Assembly: GCA_964618405.1 (NCBI GenBank)
Contig: CAZUAY010000184.1
Location: 1-8,064 of the forward strand
Source of the DNA: JBBQIY01 sp964618405
GTDB lineage: Bacteria; Verrucomicrobiota; Kiritimatiellia; RFP12; UBA3636
Reading direction: 5' to 3'
Length of the DNA: 8,064 nucleotides
Shown here: piece by piece, positions 1-4,594 of the stretch
Layout of the letters: the number at the start of each line of letters is the position of its first letter
How positions within the stretch are numbered: the stretch's first letter is position 1
Notes under the pieces: generated by a model
Databases searched by the model: none
Seen by the model: only the letters and a program-made list of their open reading frames with translations
Told to the model about the DNA's origin: nothing
Position numbers and translations under genes: made by a program

Positions 1-149
1 GATACCAACCCCGACTCCGATGTCGCTCCGCCAACAGGCATTTTGCCTATAACTTCGAGTTTCGCTAAGCAGGGGTCGTAACGAACGGAACGCTTCGCTC
101 GTCTGCCGTCCCTGCACAGGCTGGAAGCATCTGCTCCCAGTGGCTCAAT

Positions 150-179
150 CTCTGTGTCTCCAACTCTCTGTGTTTAAAA
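150..179. repeat. CTCTGTGT word repeat
   Basis: The octamer CTCTGTGT occurs at 150-157 and again at 166-173, a 16-base period, and is followed by TTAAAA. From memory, strings of this style are dispersed intergenic repeats in several large environmental bacterial genomes. Whether it is multicopy in this genome cannot be seen from one window. Confidence 0.45.
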
Positions 180-257
180 CCGCACCGCGCTTATTGCGAC
201 AACTGGGTTGATAGCACAGCAGAGCAGATCTCAGGCGTCACCACCGCAAAACAATTT

Positions 258-283
258 CACCCCTCCCCCCCCCTAATGGGGTG
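258..283. repeat. C-tract hairpin (CACCCC / GGGGTG)
   Basis: CACCCC at 258-263 is the exact reverse complement of GGGGTG at 278-283. The loop contains a run of nine C (265-273). The element has no T-run on either side, so it does not look like an intrinsic terminator. The homopolymer could also be a sequencing or assembly weak point. Confidence 0.45.
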
Positions 284-310
284 GAACCCTGCCGGCTCTT
301 TCGGGACAGT

Positions 311-342
311 ACTAGCGACTAGCCACTAGCGACTAGCGACTA
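311..342. repeat. Heptamer tandem repeat ACTAGCG, about 4.6 units
   Basis: The units are ACTAGCG (311-317), ACTAGCC (318-324), ACTAGCG (325-331), ACTAGCG (332-338) and a partial ACTA (339-342), so there is one substitution in four full units. It runs directly into the 17-bp hairpin at 343-380. It is too short and non-coding to suggest a protein repeat. Confidence 0.8.
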
Positions 343-380
343 TAATCGGTCAGGCACAGCCCTCTGTGCCTGACCGATTA
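343..380. repeat. Perfect 17-bp inverted repeat with 4-nt loop
   Basis: The left arm TAATCGGTCAGGCACAG (343-359) is exactly complementary to the right arm CTGTGCCTGACCGATTA (364-380), with loop CCCT (360-363). No T-run follows on either strand, so an intrinsic terminator is unlikely. It lies about 100 bp upstream of the secreted-protein gene and upstream of its candidate promoter. It could be a mobile or REP-like palindromic unit, or a protein or RNA structural site. Confidence 0.85.
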
Positions 381-392
381 CTGACCGATTAC
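371..392. repeat. Tandem 11-mer TGACCGATTAC x2 overlapping the hairpin arm
   Basis: TGACCGATTAC occurs at 371-381 and immediately again at 382-392. The first copy contains the last ten bases of the right arm of the 343-380 stem, so bases 343-352 could pair with either copy. This is read directly from the sequence; any switching role is speculation. Confidence 0.8.
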
Positions 393-401
393 TAAAGTTT
401 C

Positions 402-431
402 TTGCAAAAATGAAGAAGAATATTGTACTAT
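402..431 (+). promoter_or_regulatory. Candidate sigma70-type promoter for the secreted-protein cluster
   Basis: TTGCAA at 402-407 and TACTAT at 426-431 are separated by 18 bases in an AT-rich stretch just before the first rightward gene. An alternative is TTGACA at 438-443, but its -10 position (ACTAAA, 461-466) is poor. Neither is better than a weak consensus match. Confidence 0.3.
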
Positions 432-466
432 TAAATATTGACAGGTTGTAATGCTAATTGACTAAA

Positions 467-471
467 AAGGA
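467..471 (+). promoter_or_regulatory. Ribosome binding site of the secreted-protein gene
   Basis: AAGGA sits 8 bases before the ATG at 480. This supports that start, which also gives a complete signal peptide. Confidence 0.6.
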
Positions 472-479
472 AAGATTCT

Positions 480-1553
480 ATGCAATATTCAAAGCGACAT
501 ATTTTCGCGGCTACGGCAGTGATAACGTTTTTTTCTGTTACTTTGGCGTATGCAGCCCCATGGTGGGAGGGGCCTGTACTGAAATATGAAGCCGCCATCC
601 CTACAGGAACCGGCCCACACTACATGAACAAGGATGAAAGCGACCAATGGCTCACTTGGAGCGATATCGGTGGCCTGTCCGATAAAATTTATCTTTTTAG
701 CATGCCAGAACTGCGAGCGGCACGGCAAGGGATCGAGATAACACCACTCGCCGTGGCCAGCGCCTCTGAGATCGGGCTCGGCTTGAGTCCAGGACTCCGT
801 GGCGGCGCGATTTCCGACGATCTCCACGTGTATCTTTCTGGTGCCCACGCCAAAAACGGCTATGCCGCCCTCCCCATACCCGGTCCGTGGGCCAGCGAAA
901 CGGCTTACGGCATCACCAACAATGTCGGCATAATCTCCGACTCGTCCGATTTCAGCCACGACAGCACGTATTTGTATTCAAATAGTTACGCGACCCCCCA
1001 ACACAAAATCTGGAGATGGGACGTGCTCAATAGTCTTGGCATGAGTGGCATAAACCTAACCTCCAATGCCGTCTTCAACACCAGTCTCACTCGCATCCGA
1101 AGCGTCAATGCCTACTACATCGACGGCAAGGATCTCGTCTATGCGGGCGAGGGCTCAGGCAATTCTGGAAAAGTTTACGTCTATGACTTCGACACGGAAA
1201 GCGAAACCTTGCTCGTTACAATTCCTGGGGCCGACTCTGACATTATGAACGTTAAAGTTGGCGGCGTAGCAGCCGGTCAGACAGGCGGTCAAATGCACCT
1301 CTACGTGCAATATGATACTGGCGCAATCTACATCTATCCCCTCAATGCTGGTGGTAAGTCAGTTGGTGCCTTGGTCAAGCACTTTACGCCAGCGCAGACG
1401 TTGGCCTTCTTAGGCGATGCGGAACTGACCAACATGCGCAGCTTCGAGGTTTCCGACGACGAGACCTGCGCCTTCATCGGACACCACAAGGCGGCTACTC
1501 GCCTGCGCGTGGTCTGGACATCTGAGCCTACAACCCTATTGCTCCTTCAGTAG
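480..1553 (+). CDS. Secreted protein of unknown function, probable beta-propeller
   Basis: A 357-residue protein that I do not recognise by name. The N-terminus is a classical signal peptide: basic start (K5, R6), hydrophobic stretch about 8-22, and a likely signal peptidase I site after A25 (AYA followed by AP). The mature part has recurring short beta-strand signatures: KIYLFS (69-74), KIWRWD (176-181), KVYVYDFD (231-238) and AIYIYPLN (282-289). It also has SDD/SHD turns before aromatic strands at about 112, 159 and 325. This pattern fits a YVTN/WD-like beta-propeller, which is inference. No catalytic motif and only one cysteine (C330) are visible, and no lipobox. Export to the periplasm or outside is therefore likely. 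The start is supported by AAGGA 8 bases upstream. The gene ends 6 nt before queH, suggesting shared transcription, but a functional link to queuosine is not obvious. A binding or scaffold role is possible. Confidence 0.8.
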   Translation: MQYSKRHIFAATAVITFFSVTLAYAAPWWEGPVLKYEAAIPTGTGPHYMNKDESDQWLTWSDIGGLSDKIYLFSMPELRAARQGIEITPLAVASASEIGLGLSPGLRGGAISDDLHVYLSGAHAKNGYAALPIPGPWASETAYGITNNVGIISDSSDFSHDSTYLYSNSYATPQHKIWRWDVLNSLGMSGINLTSNAVFNTSLTRIRSVNAYYIDGKDLVYAGEGSGNSGKVYVYDFDTESETLLVTIPGADSDIMNVKVGGVAAGQTGGQMHLYVQYDTGAIYIYPLNAGGKSVGALVKHFTPAQTLAFLGDAELTNMRSFEVSDDETCAFIGHHKAATRLRVVWTSEPTTLLLLQ

Positions 1554-1559
1554 TGCGTC

Positions 1560-2123
1560 ATGAAAAAAATCCTTCTACACGCTTGTTGCGGACCCTGCCT
1601 AACCCACTGCGTTGAATTCTTGAGAGAGCAAGATTACGAGCCGACAATTTTTTTCTCGGATAGTAACATCATGCCCTTCGAGGAATACGAGCGTCGGCGC
1701 AATGCCGCCCGTAATTACGCGACGACGGCGAAAGTTGAATTCATTGAAGACGCCTACGACAATGAGCGATGGCTAGCATCCGTAAAGGGGCTTGAAGGAG
1801 AACCTGAGGGCGGCAAGCGATGTGCAGCTTGCTTTAAGCACAACCTACGTCACGCCGCCGATTATGCCTGCAAACAGGGTTTCACGGAGATGACGTCAAC
1901 CCTTACCGTCAGTCCGCATAAACGTAGCCTAATGGTCTTCGAAGCTGGCGAAACCGCCGTTCAAGACGTTAGTGCTCAACACCCAGAACTTTCGATAGGG
2001 CTGACGTTCATGCATTTCAACTTCAAGAAAAAGAATGGATTTCTGAACAGCCTCCGTCTTGCCGCTCTGTATGATCTTTATCGTCAGACATACTGCGGCT
2101 GTTCCTTTTCAATCCGAAAATAG
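1560..2123 (+). CDS. queH: Epoxyqueuosine reductase QueH (DUF208 family)
   Basis: A 187-residue cytoplasmic enzyme of the QueH family, which reduces epoxyqueuosine to queuosine at the wobble base of GUN-anticodon tRNAs. It is the cobalamin-independent alternative to QueG. The family's cysteines are all present: C9 and C10 in HACCGPC (8-13), C88 and C91 in KRCAACF, and C179/C181 in YRQTYCGCSFS near the C-terminus. Known family members use such cysteines to bind a [4Fe-4S] cluster and an additional iron. Other family landmarks are KGLEGEPEGG (76-85), TSTLTVSPHK (112-121) and FKKKNGF (155-161). The length is normal and nothing is broken. The 31-45 stretch FFSDSNIMPFEEYER replaces the commoner FYNPNIHP form but keeps the NI-P-EEY skeleton. 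No strong Shine-Dalgarno site precedes the ATG, which lies 6 nt after the previous stop, fitting translation within an operon. The next gene begins 16 nt after the stop. Confidence 0.93.
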   Translation: MKKILLHACCGPCLTHCVEFLREQDYEPTIFFSDSNIMPFEEYERRRNAARNYATTAKVEFIEDAYDNERWLASVKGLEGEPEGGKRCAACFKHNLRHAADYACKQGFTEMTSTLTVSPHKRSLMVFEAGETAVQDVSAQHPELSIGLTFMHFNFKKKNGFLNSLRLAALYDLYRQTYCGCSFSIRK

Positions 2124-2139
2124 AGACACGGATGAACCA

Positions 2140-3999
2140 ATGGAATCACGCCTCTCAAAGCAAATGGTAAAAAAGACTAAGGTGCTCCTGATCACCCCTC
2201 CCATGGTACAGCTCAATACGCCGTACCCTGCCACACCGGTCTTGACAGGATTCCTGAAAGAAAACGGAATCGATGCCGTACAGTTCGACATGTCGCTGGC
2301 CGTTGCCCTCCGGCTCTTCACCCGCAAAGGCGTCGAGAGGGCTGCTGAACTCGCTGACGAACTCAAAGAGCCGTCGCAACCAATCATGGCTTTCCTAGAG
2401 AATGCCGAGCTCTATGCCTCTCTCGTAGACGGTGTCGTGAGATTCCTTCAAGGACGTGACCCAGAAATGGCATGGCTGATCTGCCGCCGTGGGTTCCTAC
2501 CCGAAGGGCTGCACTTTCGCGAGCTCGACCCCAGCGATGAAGAACTCGACGAAGAAAATTTATACGCCTATTTCGGATCCCTTGGTATTCAAGATAAGGC
2601 CAAGATGTTCGCCTCGCTCTTTCTTGACGATCTCGCCGATGTGTTCAAAGAAGTCGTCGACCCAGGATTCGCTCAATATGCCGAACACCTCGCCGTCTCT
2701 GCACCCTCATTCGACCCGTTTTACGCCAGACTCGTCTCCGACAATCCCACGGTTGTCGACACCCTCATCGATGAACTCACTCGACAGTTGCTCAACGAAC
2801 ACAAGCCCGATCTCGTCGGGCTCACCGTCCCCTTCCCCGGCACCGTTTATGCCGCCTTCCGTGTGGCAGCGTGTGTACGCTGCCACGCCCCTGATGTGAA
2901 GCTTGTTCTCGGCGGCGGTTACGTGAATTCTGAACTGCGCGACATGACCGACAAGCGAGTCTTCGATTTCTTCGATTACGTCAGTTTTGACGAAGGGTTT
3001 AATCCTTGGCTCGGCATCGTAGGCAAAATCGAGTTGCAAAGCGTCATGACTCGCAATGGCTTCATCCCCGCTAAGCCGTTCACACCAGGGAAATACAAAG
3101 TCCCTGTCTCCGACTATACTGGGCTTGACATGGCTTGTTATCTGTCGATGTTAGAGACGGCAAACCCCATGCACCGACTGTGGTCCGATGGACGCTGGCT
3201 GAAAGTTCAGCTCTCCTCTGGATGCTACTGGCACAAATGCGCCTTCTGCGATGTGAGTCTCGATTACATTCAATGCTTCGCTCCACCCGACCCCATACAG
3301 GCCGTCGATGCACTCGTGCAGATGATGATGGAAACGGGAATCCGCGCATTTCATTTCACCGACGAGGCGCTCGCACCCGCACTCCTTCATGCGATGTGCG
3401 ACGAAATTGCGCGTCGTGGCGTGACGATGACGTGGTGGGGTAACATTCGACTCGATGCGGCGTTCAACGACGCCCTCATCATCAAGATGTGGACCGCTGG
3501 CTGCATCGGAATTTCAGCAGGACTTGAATGCGCGAATGATCGATTGCTTAAACTCATGAATAAGGGCATCACGTTAAAAACAGCGAAACGCGTTTGCGAA
3601 TCTTTCTCTGAAAACGGCATGATGGTCCATGTCTATCTAATGTACGGCTTTCCTACCCAGACTTATACGGAAACCCTCGAGGCACTCGAATTTGTTCGCG
3701 GACTCTACGAAGCGGGTTTCATTCAGTCGTCGTTCTGGCATCGCTTCGCTTTGACGGTACACAGCCCAATCGCCCAGAACCCGGGGAAATTTGGAATCGA
3801 ACTTATTTCGCAGGACGACACCACCGCTACCTTTTTTGCTCTCAACGAAATTCCGTATCAAGAACCCGGCGCGCCTGATCTAGACAGACTCGGCAAGGGT
3901 CTACGCATTGCGAACGATAACTTCACTCGCGGTGCTGGCATCTCCGTTCCCGCAGCGTATTGGTTCGATCTCGCTGATGGGCAGACCTCACTAAATTGA
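2140..3999 (+). CDS. Cobalamin-binding-domain radical SAM protein, unknown substrate
   Basis: About 619 residues from the ATG at 2140. The frame opens at 2059, but that would lie inside queH, so 2140 is preferred (weak GAG/GGA upstream); M at 2164 is also possible. The N-terminal Rossmann-type B12-binding region begins KVLLITPP and QLNTPYPATPVLTGFL (about 14-37). After a long insert it continues with KPDLVGLTVPFPG (from about 223) and GGGYVNSELR (258-267). No DxHxxG motif is seen, as in many B12-dependent radical SAM enzymes. The radical SAM core has cysteines C362, C367 and C370 in GCYWHKCAFC, that is CX4CX2C rather than the usual CX3CX2C. Later core motifs are WWGNIRLD, GISAGLECANDRLLKLMNKG and YGFPTQTYTETLEAL. 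The family catalyses varied reactions, including methylation of unreactive carbons, so the substrate cannot be named. It lies directly behind queH, but a role in tRNA modification is only a guess. No intrinsic terminator hairpin follows; there is a bare T-run at 4003-4009. Confidence 0.85.
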   Translation: MESRLSKQMVKKTKVLLITPPMVQLNTPYPATPVLTGFLKENGIDAVQFDMSLAVALRLFTRKGVERAAELADELKEPSQPIMAFLENAELYASLVDGVVRFLQGRDPEMAWLICRRGFLPEGLHFRELDPSDEELDEENLYAYFGSLGIQDKAKMFASLFLDDLADVFKEVVDPGFAQYAEHLAVSAPSFDPFYARLVSDNPTVVDTLIDELTRQLLNEHKPDLVGLTVPFPGTVYAAFRVAACVRCHAPDVKLVLGGGYVNSELRDMTDKRVFDFFDYVSFDEGFNPWLGIVGKIELQSVMTRNGFIPAKPFTPGKYKVPVSDYTGLDMACYLSMLETANPMHRLWSDGRWLKVQLSSGCYWHKCAFCDVSLDYIQCFAPPDPIQAVDALVQMMMETGIRAFHFTDEALAPALLHAMCDEIARRGVTMTWWGNIRLDAAFNDALIIKMWTAGCIGISAGLECANDRLLKLMNKGITLKTAKRVCESFSENGMMVHVYLMYGFPTQTYTETLEALEFVRGLYEAGFIQSSFWHRFALTVHSPIAQNPGKFGIELISQDDTTATFFALNEIPYQEPGAPDLDRLGKGLRIANDNFTRGAGISVPAAYWFDLADGQTSLN

Positions 4000-4148
4000 A
4001 ATTTTTTTACTTTTGTGTCGCAAGTTCAATTCCCTCTTCTAATTAAGCGTCCGGCGAACCCCCTATTGACTCTATCTGGGCAGGTTCGGGCTGGGCGGCC
4101 TCACGTGCCCGCAACTCACTACTTCTTAAAGTTTTTAGTGTTTTGGGT

Positions 4149-4166
4149 GTTGAGCTTGTCGAAACA
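4149..4166. repeat. GAGCTTGTCGA core flanked by complementary arms
   Basis: TGTT (4149-4152) and AACA (4163-4166) are exact reverse complements. They surround what I recall as the core of a widespread bacterial intergenic repeat, usually seen with CCCT/AGGG arms. The core here is intact (GAGCTTGTCG with its flanking A), while the arms differ but remain complementary. The identification with that family is from memory; the arms are read directly. Confidence 0.45.
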
Positions 4167-4202
4167 TTGTGGCTAAGAAACCTCGGCGCAGCCGCATGAG
4201 AA

Positions 4203-4234
4203 AATTACGAATTACGAATTAAAAATTACGAATT
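4203..4234. repeat. AATTACGAATT repeat, three copies
   Basis: AATTACGAATT occurs at 4203-4213, 4210-4220 (sharing AATT with the first) and 4224-4234. Each unit is AATT-ACG-AATT, an interrupted palindrome. Similar words are, from memory, common between genes in several phyla with large genomes. Confidence 0.7.
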
Positions 4235-4249
4235 GGGGGAAGAAGAGGC

Positions 4250-4317
4250 TAGGTTTTAGGAGTTAGGGGCTAGCTGCTTGGCACTAGAATTGGCTAGAAC
4301 CTAGGGCCTGAAACCTA
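4250..4317. repeat. Long imperfect hairpin of TAGG words
   Basis: TAGGTTTTAGG (4250-4260) pairs with CCTGAAACCTA (4307-4317), 11 positions with one G-T wobble. After a 3x3 internal loop, TAGGGGCTAG (4264-4273) pairs with CTAGAACCTA (4294-4303) at 8 of 10 positions. The terminal loop is 20 bases. The symmetrical layout suggests one palindromic repeat unit rather than chance. Confidence 0.6.
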
Positions 4318-4324
4318 ACACCTT

Positions 4325-4347
4325 CCCTGCGGACTTTGCGTAAATCC
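4325..4347. repeat. TTTGCG-type intergenic word
   Basis: The stretch from CCCTGCGGACTTTGCG to the following TAAATCC resembles, from memory, dispersed intergenic words found in several environmental genomes, and matches in style the CTCTGTG word at 150-179. Copy number cannot be judged here. Confidence 0.3.
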
Positions 4348-4383
4348 ACGCAGAGTGGCAGCCCAACTTTTTACCCATCGCAG

Positions 4384-4413
4384 CCCTCCTGGCGCGTCCC
4401 TCACGCGCGAGGG
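4384..4413. repeat. GC-rich bulged hairpin
   Basis: CCCTC (4384-4388) pairs with GAGGG (4409-4413), and GCGCGT (4392-4397) pairs with ACGCGC (4403-4408), around a 5-nt loop CCCTC. The only imperfection is a 3-nt bulge (CTG, 4389-4391). The eleven pairs are all exact. No T-run follows on either strand, so a factor-independent terminator is not supported, though the hairpin could still protect a 3' end. Confidence 0.65.
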
Positions 4414-4554
4414 TCGATCGGTGATGCAGAAGATGGGAATACTTTCTGCGATTACATTTCCGTACTTAAGATTTTTTATTGAGTTCTGAAGTCAGGAGGT
4501 AAGCCCTCCGCGCGGCTGCGCCCGCGAAAAAACGGGGGTAACTTTCTTGAATCA

Positions 4555-4593
4555 TCCTCGTCCTCAGCAATGCGGTCCTCGTCCTCGTCCTCG
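4555..4593. repeat. TCCTCG hexamer repeat next to the murB stop
   Basis: TCCTCG occurs at 4555-4560, then TCCTCA at 4561-4566, and three perfect tandem copies at 4576-4593. One base separates the array from the murB stop codon (4595-4597, complement). Read on the murB strand it is CGAGGA repeated. It is outside the reading frame of murB and has no known role. Confidence 0.75.
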
Positions 4594-4594
4594 A

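Larger units (their letters stand above)
1..479. other. Intergenic region upstream of the secreted-protein gene, no gene seen
   Basis: No open reading frame with protein-like composition is visible on either strand here. The stretch holds several short repeats and hairpins, listed separately: an imperfect palindrome at 121-140 (CTGGAAGCA / TGCTCCCAG, 8 of 9 matching), a repeated CTCTGTGT word, a C-tract hairpin, a heptamer tandem array and a perfect 17-bp stem. A small AGGCA-TTT-TGCCT hairpin lies at 36-48. The last 80 bases are AT-rich and carry the candidate promoter and ribosome binding site of the next gene. A structured non-coding RNA in 60-145 cannot be excluded (CAGGG at 70-74 could pair with CCCTG at 110-114), but there is no specific evidence for one. 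Confidence 0.6.
4000..4594. other. Convergent intergenic region built of short repeats, no gene seen
   Basis: It separates the rightward group (ending with the radical SAM gene) from the leftward group (ending with murB). No credible reading frame or known RNA was found. From left to right it contains: an inverted repeat CGAACC/GGTTCG (4055-4060 / 4083-4088); a GAGCTTGTCGA core with complementary arms; a CGGC-GCA-GCCG hairpin (4184-4194); three AATTACGAATT units; a long TAGG-type imperfect hairpin; a TTTGCG word; a GC-rich bulged hairpin; a GGAGG/CCTCC hairpin (4495-4499 / 4505-4509); and a TCCTCG repeat. None of the hairpins is followed by a clean T-run, so the terminators of the two converging groups are not obvious. 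Confidence 0.65.

Noticed and set aside
311..392. Possible CRISPR-like repeat array
   Set aside because: Units of 7 and 11 bp without spacers; no cas gene in the window.
489..959. A 156-codon open frame on the - strand
   Set aside because: Antisense to the secreted-protein gene, whose signal peptide and ribosome binding site are convincing.
2059..2139. N-terminal extension of the radical SAM protein to the ATG at 2059
   Set aside because: It lies inside queH in another frame and has no similarity to the B12-binding start; the ATG at 2140 gives the expected N-terminus.
2489..2899. A 136-codon open frame on the + strand rich in Ser and Pro
   Set aside because: Frame-shifted shadow of the radical SAM gene; low-complexity composition is typical of such shadows.
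4003..4020. T-run after the radical SAM stop codon as an intrinsic terminator
   Set aside because: No stable stem precedes the T-run.
4511..4532. GC-rich stem next to an A/T run as a murB terminator
   Set aside because: On the murB strand the T-run comes before the stem, not after it, so the order is wrong for an intrinsic terminator, and the stem has a bulge.
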